Origin: an uncultured Nitrospira sp.
GTDB taxonomy: Bacteria > Nitrospirota > Nitrospiria > Nitrospirales > Nitrospiraceae
Length of the DNA: 64,000 bases
Direction: 5' to 3'
NCBI GenBank assembly: GCA_902500805.1
Contig: CABVSA010000001.1
Span: 124,001 to 188,000, forward strand
Positions 18,120 through 25,501 of the stretch are shown here, piece after piece (the first letter of the stretch is position 1; every line of letters starts with the position of its first letter). The notes beneath the pieces are model-generated. The model was not told the origin of the DNA. It saw nothing but the letters and a program-made list of their open reading frames with translations, and did not search any database. A program made the translations under genes and the position numbers.

Positions 18120-18572
18120 TTAGTGTGATATCGGCCGGAAGACGGCGCCGTCGAGCATATCGCTCAGAGAGGATTGCAGTACCCGTTCCCCTTGTCGTTG
18201 ACAGAACATGGCCGTCGCGGGTGCCACCATGAAGATCGCAGCCAGAAGCCACGAGCTCGCGGTATGATCTGAGAAGACCAGGATCAGCAGGCCGAGCACC
18301 AGGCCGATCCCGGCAAGAGCTCGAGGAAAAGGCGCGGGAAGCGGGCCCCACATCAAGCGCAGTACCACGTCGGCTCCACCGGACTTCTCCGTGATCGAGA
18401 CTTCCGCCGCAGCAGGAGGCGTCACCGGCATTCCTGGCAAGAAGAACTTAGGTGGCCGGCGCCCACCTGCGTATCTCAGGGGAGTCGTTGATGCAGAACC
18501 TGCCAAGCCGACCTGATTAAATCGCGCGTTGATCGTTTCGGCAGACAGTGTCGTGGTTGCATGGACGTGCAT
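18120..18572 (-). CDS. Hypothetical membrane protein with two TM segments
   Basis: A protein of about 150 residues starting at MHVHATT, chosen because GAGGAGG lies just upstream. The N-terminal half is Pro/Gly-rich and polar. Two adjacent hydrophobic segments (around ALAGIGLVLGLLILVF and WLLAAIFMVAPATAMF) are followed by a soluble tail of about 30 residues. I do not recognise the family. A good 11-bp direct repeat lies 94 bp upstream. Confidence 0.55.
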   Translation of the reverse strand: MHVHATTTLSAETINARFNQVGLAGSASTTPLRYAGGRRPPKFFLPGMPVTPPAAAEVSITEKSGGADVVLRLMWGPLPAPFPRALAGIGLVLGLLILVFSDHTASSWLLAAIFMVAPATAMFCQRQGERVLQSSLSDMLDGAVFRPISH

Positions 18573-18665
18573 GAGGCCTCCTCGCAATATGGATTCCTGA
18601 CAGGAACCTCGTACGCTCGCACTCAACATCAAGCCCGACGTTCGTTACGCCCTATTCAGAACGAC

Positions 18666-18682
18666 GTAAAATAATCGTAAAC
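18666..18682 (-). promoter_or_regulatory. Pho-box-like 11-bp direct repeat
   Basis: Read on the minus strand, GTTTAC (18682-18677) and TTTTAC (18671-18666) are spaced 11 bp apart, 94 bp upstream of the two-TM protein gene. Confidence 0.45.
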
Positions 18683-18705
18683 AGTCTGCCCTGCGTTTTC
18701 TCAAT

Positions 18706-20529
18706 TTACATAAACGCCAGCGACAGCCATGGCACGTACGTTACCAGCAACAGCACGATGAGCATGGCCAGGAAAAACGGGAAGGTGTACCGAAATACCT
18801 GCGCCAGCGGCACGCGGAACCGGTAGGAGGCAAAAAACAAATCGAGGCCGACCGGTGGAGTCAAATATCCCAGTTGCATATTGAGCAAAAAGATCATGCC
18901 GAGATGCAAGGGATCGATGCCGAACACCTGGCTGATCGGCTGTATGAGCGGGACCACGATCGTGATGGCCGAGAAAATATCCAACACGCAGCCGACCAGA
19001 ATCAGAAACAGGTTCAGCGCCAGCAGAAAGACGAATTTCGACTCGATGTGGGTTTGAAACCAGTTTGCCGCGCGCATAGGAACTTCCGCGTCAACGAGAT
19101 AATTCGCGAGCCCCATCGCCACACCGAGGATGGCGAAGACGCCGCCGATGAGTGTGAGGCACTTGATCAAGACCGCAGGAAAATCCCGGCGGATATCCAA
19201 CTCCCTGTGTATGAACACCTCCACCACCATGGTGTAGATGGCCGTGATGGCCGCCGTCTCGATGAGCGTTCCGTAGCCGCCGAACAAACTGCCGAGGACA
19301 AGAACAGGGGTTATCAGCTCCCATTTGGCTTCCCACAGCGCGCTCAGGCCTTCGCCCATCGAAAAAGGAACCCGCAGCCCGGTCTTGCTCCATGCTTCAC
19401 GAATCCCCAGCACACACACCGCCGTCACCAGAAGAAGGCCGGGCAAGATACCGGCCTTGAACAGGTCCAGTATGGACACATGCGCCATGACGCCGTACAG
19501 AATGACCGCAAGGCTCGGCGGGAACAGCAATCCGACAGATCCTGTGCTGGTGAGCAATCCGATCGAGAAACTTTTGCGATAGCCGCTCTCGATCAAGACG
19601 GGAAGCAAGAGCCCCCCGACGGCCAAGATCGTGACTCCCGATGCCCCGGTAAATGTCGTCAGAAACGCGCACAACATCGTCACGACGACCGCTAAGCCGC
19701 CGGGAAGCCAGCCGAACCAGGCGCGAAACACACGAACGAGGCGACGGCTTGCACCACCTTCTGCAAGAACATATCCAGCCAGCGTGAACAAGGGAATAGC
19801 CGGAATCGATGGAGAGACGACGAGACGGTAGGTTTCCACCGGAATTGCCGCTGCGGTTGTTCCTTCCACCTGGAAAAGCAGAAGCGTACCTCCTCCTAAG
19901 ATAATGAAAATGGGCGTTCCGAGAACCGCAGCGAGAAACAAGATGAAGAGCGCCATCCACAGGAATTCAGGGCTGTGCATGGGCAAGAAGAGCCCTATGC
20001 CTGCAGCGACAGGGATGCCGAGAAAAGCAAACAATCGAGTCAGGGCAGTTTCCGGCTTCGTGGCAAAATGGAGCGCAATAACGGCGAAACTCGCCGGGAG
20101 AATCGCTTCCACGGCCCAGGTTGGCAACCACCCGGCGACGACAACGGGCGATTGCATATCGGCGCGCACAAAATCTAGTGCGGCCCAGCTCAGGCTGGCG
20201 GCAACAGCCGTTGAAACCATCGCGATCAATGCGACGCAGTAGTTGTGAGTTCCCTGCGGGAAGAGGTCACGCCCGAGGAAGAAGGTCAGATGACCATCGT
20301 CTCTCGCGGCAAGCACAGCCCCAGAAAATCCAACCCACAGGGTCAGATTCTGGACATAGGTGGACGATGCAGGAATCCCAGTATTAAACAAGACCCTGAG
20401 CGCGATCTCTAACACAGGCAGACCGGCCATCAGCAGCAACGTCAGCCCCGCCAGACTGTTTTCACCCCAGCGAAATAGATCTGTCGCCCGAGTGAGCCCT
20501 CTGAATTGAGTCCTGTGATCCGTTGTCAT
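18706..20529 (-). CDS. TRAP transporter fused small and large permease (DctQM)
   Basis: This 607-residue protein joins a four-helix DctQ-like domain (about residues 1-180) to a DctM-like large permease (about 190-607, with GASGVTILAVGGLLLPVLI and NMQLGYLTPPVGLDLFFASY typical of DctM). It forms the membrane part of a sodium-driven TRAP importer for an organic acid or similar solute. It is the last gene of a leftward set TatT-DctP-DctQM; the gap to the binding-protein gene is 84 bp. Confidence 0.9.
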   Translation of the reverse strand: MTTDHRTQFRGLTRATDLFRWGENSLAGLTLLLMAGLPVLEIALRVLFNTGIPASSTYVQNLTLWVGFSGAVLAARDDGHLTFFLGRDLFPQGTHNYCVALIAMVSTAVAASLSWAALDFVRADMQSPVVVAGWLPTWAVEAILPASFAVIALHFATKPETALTRLFAFLGIPVAAGIGLFLPMHSPEFLWMALFILFLAAVLGTPIFIILGGGTLLLFQVEGTTAAAIPVETYRLVVSPSIPAIPLFTLAGYVLAEGGASRRLVRVFRAWFGWLPGGLAVVVTMLCAFLTTFTGASGVTILAVGGLLLPVLIESGYRKSFSIGLLTSTGSVGLLFPPSLAVILYGVMAHVSILDLFKAGILPGLLLVTAVCVLGIREAWSKTGLRVPFSMGEGLSALWEAKWELITPVLVLGSLFGGYGTLIETAAITAIYTMVVEVFIHRELDIRRDFPAVLIKCLTLIGGVFAILGVAMGLANYLVDAEVPMRAANWFQTHIESKFVFLLALNLFLILVGCVLDIFSAITIVVPLIQPISQVFGIDPLHLGMIFLLNMQLGYLTPPVGLDLFFASYRFRVPLAQVFRYTFPFFLAMLIVLLLVTYVPWLSLAFM

Positions 20530-20613
20530 GTGCCGATTTCTCTCTTATCCGCTCTCGATCAGTGCGTATACAGAAGATGCGTCGCTGGATTGAAGAGGCC
20601 CAACCTACTCTAT

Positions 20614-21621
20614 TCAGGGAGCAGGCTTTGCGGCTCGGTACTCATCGCGAAGCCGTTCTACTTCGGCGACAAGTTCCGGAGGAACGTTTCCACCCATGAT
20701 CGTGGGATAATTGGCTCGAAACCGCTTATTCCATTCGGTGAGCACGTCGGGTGGTACGGCGTGGATCTTGAGCCCATGTTGTTGCATCACTCCAACAGCT
20801 TCAGCGCTATGCTGCCTCATTTGAAGGAGGAACCGCTTTCCGGCCTCCTGTGAGGATTGAGCCAGGCGCTCCCTGATTTCAGGGGGAATCGCTTGCCATT
20901 TTCTCTCCGCGATCACGAGGGCGCCTACCAGCGGGACCAACTTCACGTTGGTCATTTCCTTGCTCAAACCGAACCATTGAAAGGAGAGAGCAGCGAGTGG
21001 CGTGGTGATGTACGCATTGATCAGCCCTGAGTGGAGCGCAGAGTGGATTTCATTCACAGCGAGCGGAACTGCGCGGTAGCCCATATTCTTCCACGCCTGC
21101 AAGTTGTCCTGATCACCGGCCCACACGAATAACCGGAGAGGCTTCAGATCATCGGGATGCACGACAGGTTTTTGCGTGAATAAGTAGACCCAGCCGCCGT
21201 CTCCCCAGAGAAGAACTCTAAATCCCTTCGCGGCATAGATCTTTTCCAGTTTGGCAGCGACCTGGGTCCGCACGTGATCCCACTCGTTGTCGTCGCTGAA
21301 CATCATAGGCATTTGGATCGCCTTGGTCTCATGAGCGATCTCATAGAGACCCGAGCCAGCCACGAGCGCGGCATCGAGCTGCCCGATTCGCATCTTCCGG
21401 ACCATGTCGGGATCATCACCGGCCACACCGCCGGCGTAAATGCGTAACTGAATAGACCCATTTGAGATCTTTGCCCAACTCTCCCCGAGATCTCGCAGGA
21501 TGTCGTAGTAGGGTGAATTGTTCGGCGCCAATGTCCCCAGTTTGATAGTTTCGGCAGAGACCACCTGACCAACGAGGAGGCAGGCAGCAAGAATCAACCC
21601 TGCGAGGGTAGTCTGTTTCAT
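20614..21621 (-). CDS. TRAP transporter substrate-binding protein (DctP family)
   Basis: The 335-residue protein has a signal peptide cleaved after about VSA and the DctP fold: TIKLGTLAPNNSPYYDIL at the mature N-terminus, MVRKMRIGQLDAALVAGSG and the AWKNMGYRAVPL segment. A GGAGGT ribosome site lies within the upstream gene, and the ATG overlaps its stop in ATGA, indicating coupling. The usual substrate-carboxylate Arg of DctP proteins cannot be assigned by eye, so the ligand is unknown. Confidence 0.9.
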   Translation of the reverse strand: MKQTTLAGLILAACLLVGQVVSAETIKLGTLAPNNSPYYDILRDLGESWAKISNGSIQLRIYAGGVAGDDPDMVRKMRIGQLDAALVAGSGLYEIAHETKAIQMPMMFSDDNEWDHVRTQVAAKLEKIYAAKGFRVLLWGDGGWVYLFTQKPVVHPDDLKPLRLFVWAGDQDNLQAWKNMGYRAVPLAVNEIHSALHSGLINAYITTPLAALSFQWFGLSKEMTNVKLVPLVGALVIAERKWQAIPPEIRERLAQSSQEAGKRFLLQMRQHSAEAVGVMQQHGLKIHAVPPDVLTEWNKRFRANYPTIMGGNVPPELVAEVERLRDEYRAAKPAP

Positions 21622-22583
21622 GGAATGACCTCCTTGTTGTCAGTGTCTAAAAAGAGCTCAGGAACCTGCCCAAGCAGCCACCGCGCCCGCCGCTGGGCCG
21701 TCGCATTGATGAGTCGCGTTTGCGGTTCGCGGTCGAGGTTGACGGCCAATGCACGCGCCAGCAGATCTCTGAATTCGTCGAGGCTCTGCTCCTTGATTGA
21801 GAGACCTTCCGCTAAGGCCACGAACAGGGACGCACGCGGGGTGTCCGTGAGGGTCAGTGCACGACGAAAATGTTCACGCGCCAGACCAGCGCTACCGCCT
21901 GGGCGGCTTGACTCGTATGTAATGAGAAATTCGTGAGCGGCTCCCGCTTCGTATCGTTCGTTGACGTCCAGGACCCGGCGTACCAAGGCGGCAAATAGAT
22001 GCGCTTCGGAGACTAACGCAAGATCGTCCGGCGCGGCAGAGAGAGCACCGCCCCAGGACACTCCGGCCCAATAGAGAAAGGGGGCATCATCCTTCGTGGT
22101 CTGGACTACGGCTGAATCCTGATCGCGCCGGAGCGTCGCTTCGAACTGAGGATGCGCAAGCTCTAATCCCCGGAATGAATACCCCCGAGCGCGCAGATAC
22201 AGCCGTTTGACTCGAGTCCGCAACAACCGGGCCCGACTGCGGTCCTGTGCTTCCCATCGATCGGCTTCTTCCTGAAGGAGATAGGCATAGGTGGTAAAAC
22301 CCTTTGCGGCGGAAAGGAGCAGGCCTCGGTGGTTTGGGGAACTTGTCAAAAGGCCTTCCAGGGTCTTCAATCCGAACGGGAGGGCCTCACGAATGAGTTC
22401 CGGATCATCGTCGGACGCGAAAATCTCGGCGTCCCCTGTCAGCAGATCCCCTAAGACGTTGGCGGCCAGGCGCTTGCCGGAACATCCGTTCAAGAACACG
22501 ACGAGACCGAGCAGGCCGACGCACAGAGCGTACGCTCGTCGCCAGCGAATACCACAAGGCAGGTCGCCACGATGTGTCTGCAT
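21618..22583 (-). CDS. TRAP-associated TatT-type lipoprotein
   Basis: A protein of about 321 residues with a lipobox (FLNGC) and a helical, repeat-like body resembling TatT (T component) of TPAT transporters, periplasmic lipoproteins that associate with certain DctP proteins. An in-frame TTG at 22616 is an alternative start giving 11 more residues; neither has a strong ribosome site. The overlap with the DctP gene supports a working complex, probably for a hydrophobic or atypical TRAP ligand. Confidence 0.8.
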   Translation of the reverse strand: MQTHRGDLPCGIRWRRAYALCVGLLGLVVFLNGCSGKRLAANVLGDLLTGDAEIFASDDDPELIREALPFGLKTLEGLLTSSPNHRGLLLSAAKGFTTYAYLLQEEADRWEAQDRSRARLLRTRVKRLYLRARGYSFRGLELAHPQFEATLRRDQDSAVVQTTKDDAPFLYWAGVSWGGALSAAPDDLALVSEAHLFAALVRRVLDVNERYEAGAAHEFLITYESSRPGGSAGLAREHFRRALTLTDTPRASLFVALAEGLSIKEQSLDEFRDLLARALAVNLDREPQTRLINATAQRRARWLLGQVPELFLDTDNKEVIP

Positions 22584-23047
22584 CACCAGGAGCGTATGGG
22601 TGGGTGTGAGACTCAATCGATCCGATCACCAGTTGATTGATGGCAGAGTAACACGCCCCGTCCCCATTCTCCTGCACGAGGGAACACGAAGGTGTGCTTG
22701 ACAATCCTGGGTGGTGACGCCGTTTGACTGAACGTGATGAGTCGTGCCACGGAACAGTCCATGAGGTTAAAAATAGTCCCAGGTATGATAGCGTTCTCTT
22801 GTAACAACCACCTCAAGATCACCTCAACTTCCTGTTTATCTTTGCGTGAGTCGGGAGGCGACCTTGTGGAATCATGGTGCGTCCACCGGGACGGGTACTG
22901 CCCTTGGAGCTCTCGTCCATGCCTTTTCCACGTCGGCCCTCGGAGGGATGGCACCTCCGATGCGCGACGCCAAACAATAACGAAGAACGATCCGTTGATG
23001 AAGAGGAACAGAATGAGAGAAGGGCACACCATTCCGACGGTCCCGTT
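22584..23047. other. Intergenic region
   Basis: About 460 bp between two leftward genes. Open frames are present on both strands but none has a plausible start site or protein-like composition. Confidence 0.4.
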
Positions 23048-23791
23048 TCATCGCTCCTTATCAAGCATGAATGGCTCGATCGCCGCCGCAATTTCAGACG
23101 GGTTCGTATAAATGGCGAAATGTCCACCTGCAATGGTCCGCACGTGAAGCGACGCACGTACATGTGCCATTTCCTCGACATTATGGTGCGGCACCACCTG
23201 ATCATCCTGCCCTGCTACACAGAGGACCGGACAGGGGCAAGTCCTCAGAAGTGGTCGCGCGTCTACCGCCAGGAGCGTCCTGATCCGCGCCGCAATCATC
23301 TTCGCGCTCACCCGTTTCCACGTTTCGGCCTTATCTCGTCGAAGCCGGTCGTTTGAGGTTCGTGAAAGCCAGACCGGAACCCTCTTGATCGCACGGAACA
23401 ACCAGATCAGCGGCGTCACGGAAGCCCAGCGCAACAGCGCAAACAGGCGCCTGGGCGGACGCACGAAGCTTGAAGCGAGAATCACTCCTCGCACTTTTTC
23501 CGGCTCCGCGGCGGCCAACATGAGCGCCAACGGACCGGAAAACGACCAGCCGAGCACATAGCAACGCTGCACCGCGACCAGCGCGTGGCGGGTCAACCCG
23601 AGTAAGTCCTGGTAACCGTTCGCTGTAGATGATGGAAATTGCACGACCAGCGGCGTGATCCGTTCAGGCAGGACCGCCAATAACGGGCGAAAGAACACAT
23701 CCGTACCGTCAAGCCCCGGCAACAGCACCAGCAGGATAGGCCCTGATGATATGTCCCCTACACTGATACTGTCGACAGCGCGTTGAAGCAC
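23048..23791 (-). CDS. Alpha/beta-fold hydrolase
   Basis: The 247-residue protein has the alpha/beta-hydrolase layout: a glycine-rich oxyanion segment (LPGLDGTD), a nucleophile elbow GWSFSG with Ser83, a late acid in AGQDDQVVP and His in AGGHFAIY. There is no signal peptide, so it should be cytoplasmic. It starts with GTG. Esterase, lipase or thioesterase activity is possible; the substrate is unknown. An 11-bp repeat lies 109 bp upstream. Confidence 0.85.
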   Translation of the reverse strand: MLQRAVDSISVGDISSGPILLVLLPGLDGTDVFFRPLLAVLPERITPLVVQFPSSTANGYQDLLGLTRHALVAVQRCYVLGWSFSGPLALMLAAAEPEKVRGVILASSFVRPPRRLFALLRWASVTPLIWLFRAIKRVPVWLSRTSNDRLRRDKAETWKRVSAKMIAARIRTLLAVDARPLLRTCPCPVLCVAGQDDQVVPHHNVEEMAHVRASLHVRTIAGGHFAIYTNPSEIAAAIEPFMLDKER

Positions 23792-23899
23792 GACGGGCCA
23801 GCATTCCTTTAGTCAGCGCATTCCCTTTGTAAACATCCGTCCCAAACCGTAGACCTATTGTGGGCAGGCGCTTCCTCACGGTCAATCGCCATCTGCGGC

Positions 23900-23916
23900 G
23901 TTAACTGAATCTTAAC
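23900..23916 (-). promoter_or_regulatory. Pho-box-like 11-bp direct repeat
   Basis: GTTAAC (23900) and CTTAAC (23911) on the plus strand, exactly 11 bp apart, 109 bp upstream of the alpha/beta hydrolase start. Confidence 0.45.
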
Positions 23917-23917
23917 C

Positions 23918-23970
23918 TGCATGATTCATGACCGGTTCTGCCGCAACCGCCGATACGCTCCTGCAACAAA
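23918..23970 (+). repeat. Palindromic repeat family 1, half element
   Basis: TGCATGATTCATGA followed by a stretch close to TTCTGCCGCAACCGCCGAT matches one arm and the inner part of the complete element at 50013-50094 (minus strand). The other arm is absent. Confidence 0.55.
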
Positions 23971-24292
23971 CCTGGCTGCGGAGGGTCCGTAGCCCCCGGG
24001 GGACAGGTTCTGGACGCCGAATAACCCGAAGGAGCACGAACCGTCGTGAAACATGCCGGTGAATCGAGCATCCGACCGTGGCCGGCCATGAACCACAATA
24101 ATACCGAGAACCTCGGCGAGGTCCTTAGTCGTAAGGAACCCTATTTACTAACATTGTGTTTCGCTGTTTACCGTAATCCCATCATTTCGTTATGCAGAAT
24201 TTCCGAGAATGTAACCGACCGGCAACACTGATGGTCTACGCTCTCACTCATGAAGACAGCGACGATGTCTCGGTTCACCGGAGGCCTGGTGG

Positions 24293-25150
24293 GTGAATAA
24301 GCCCCAACGCAGCCGTCCCCTTTCCTATCGAACGGTCTGGATTTCCGACGTTCACTTGGGGTTCCGTGGCTGCAGCGCCGAGCACCTTCTCGACTTCCTG
24401 CATTCCGTCGACTGCAAATTCCTCTACCTGGTCGGCGACATCATCGATATCTGGGAAATGAAGAAGCGGATGTATTGGCCGCAGTCGCACAATAACGTCT
24501 TACGAACGATTCTAGGCAAAGCCAAGCACGGCACCACGGTCGTCTATGTGCCGGGCAACCACGACGAGGTCTTTCGCGATTATCACGATATGACATTCGG
24601 GAACGTGCGCATCATGGAAGAAGCGATTCACACGAACGTGGATGGCCGTCGATTCCTGGTCACCCATGGAGATAAATTCGACAGCGTGGTGCGAAGCTCC
24701 AGAGCCATCGCCATGCTGGGCACCAGACTGTATGACTACTTACTCAAAGCCAATTATGTCGTTCATTGGGCAAGAAGAAAGGCCGATCTGCCGTACTGGT
24801 CGCTCGCGGCGTTTCTCAAGCATCGAGTCAAGAACGCCGTTCAGTTCATCAGTAATTTTGAGACGGTCGTCGCCTACGAAGCCGCCCGCCTCGGCGTGGA
24901 CGGCGTGATCTGCGGCCATATTCACCGCCCTGAAATCACAAAACTGAACGACGTGACGTATTGCAACTGCGGGGATTGGGTGGAGAGCTGCAGCGCCCTT
25001 GTGGAACATCATGATGGAAGTTTTGAGTTGTTGCGTTGGGAAGATACGGTGGCAAGTCTGAAACGTTCGGCCGTAGCGGGCAGAGAGCGGCTGTCGTTGT
25101 GTCCCGATGATGATCTGGTCGTGAGTTTGGTCAATCGTCATCTCGCGTAG
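24293..25150 (+). CDS. LpxH-like metallophosphoesterase (UDP-2,3-diacylglucosamine hydrolase type)
   Basis: The 285-residue protein starts with GTG behind a GGAGG. It has the full calcineurin-like metal set: ISDVHLG, GDIIDIW, PGNHDE, THGDKFD and CGHIHRPE. The spacing and the long helical segment after KANYVVHWARRK match LpxH-like enzymes, which remove UMP from UDP-2,3-diacylglucosamine in lipid A synthesis. Some Nitrospirota and other phyla carry such long LpxH relatives with other lipid roles, so the exact substrate is open. It is followed by the membrane aminotransferase genes. Confidence 0.8.
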   Translation: MNKPQRSRPLSYRTVWISDVHLGFRGCSAEHLLDFLHSVDCKFLYLVGDIIDIWEMKKRMYWPQSHNNVLRTILGKAKHGTTVVYVPGNHDEVFRDYHDMTFGNVRIMEEAIHTNVDGRRFLVTHGDKFDSVVRSSRAIAMLGTRLYDYLLKANYVVHWARRKADLPYWSLAAFLKHRVKNAVQFISNFETVVAYEAARLGVDGVICGHIHRPEITKLNDVTYCNCGDWVESCSALVEHHDGSFELLRWEDTVASLKRSAVAGRERLSLCPDDDLVVSLVNRHLA

Positions 25151-25189
25151 CGACGGATCAGAACCAGACGGATGATGTAAGGAGGGCAC

Positions 25190-25468
25190 ATGTTGGCTGA
25201 CGCCGTCTCAAGATGGGCCGCGTGCGCAGGCCTCCCCACTGGTCAGACCTGCGAGTTTCTGTGGAGCGACCTCTCCGTCCTGGTAGGACTCTTTCTCGTG
25301 GCTGATGCTGCCCTCTCGTGGTTCTTGAGATGGGGCCGGGCGTTACAGGACCTGCCGATGGAAGCATTCACGCCGAGGCACCCTGCGGATCCGCAGCATG
25401 TGGCCTCATACCTCGAGTATTCGGTCGATGATCGTATCGAGGCATCAGACCATCGTACCGCCGCGTAA
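25190..25468 (+). CDS. Small single-TM protein, paralogue of the next gene's N-terminus
   Basis: The 92-residue protein has one membrane segment (LSVLVGLFLVADAALSWFL) and a soluble tail. Its first 50 residues align with the N-terminus of the aminotransferase fusion that follows: MLADAVSRWAACAGL against MLGDTVLRWGACAGL, then a similar TM region and an R-F-T-P motif (EAFTPRHP against RSFTPIFS). The ATG has a strong AAGGAGG. It lies 39 bp after the LpxH-like gene and 33 bp before the aminotransferase gene, in one probable operon. It may pair with the fusion protein in the membrane. Confidence 0.7.
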   Translation: MLADAVSRWAACAGLPTGQTCEFLWSDLSVLVGLFLVADAALSWFLRWGRALQDLPMEAFTPRHPADPQHVASYLEYSVDDRIEASDHRTAA

Positions 25469-25501
25469 GAATGAACCGGTAACAGACGGAAGGAGGAACG
25501 A

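Larger units (their letters stand above)
23792..24292. other. Intergenic region between divergent genes
   Basis: It holds the 11-bp direct repeat at 23900-23916 and immediately after it a half copy of the palindromic repeat family (23918-23970). The remaining 300 bp before the LpxH-like gene show no gene. Confidence 0.5.

Noticed and set aside
18874..19695. Rightward open frame of 273 codons over the TRAP permease
   Set aside because: It is the antisense of a membrane gene and its composition (His, Gln, Arg, Asp) is the usual artefact of that.
22613..23032. Leftward open frame of 139 codons
   Set aside because: It has no ribosome site, mixed composition and no family resemblance, and lies in an otherwise non-coding region.
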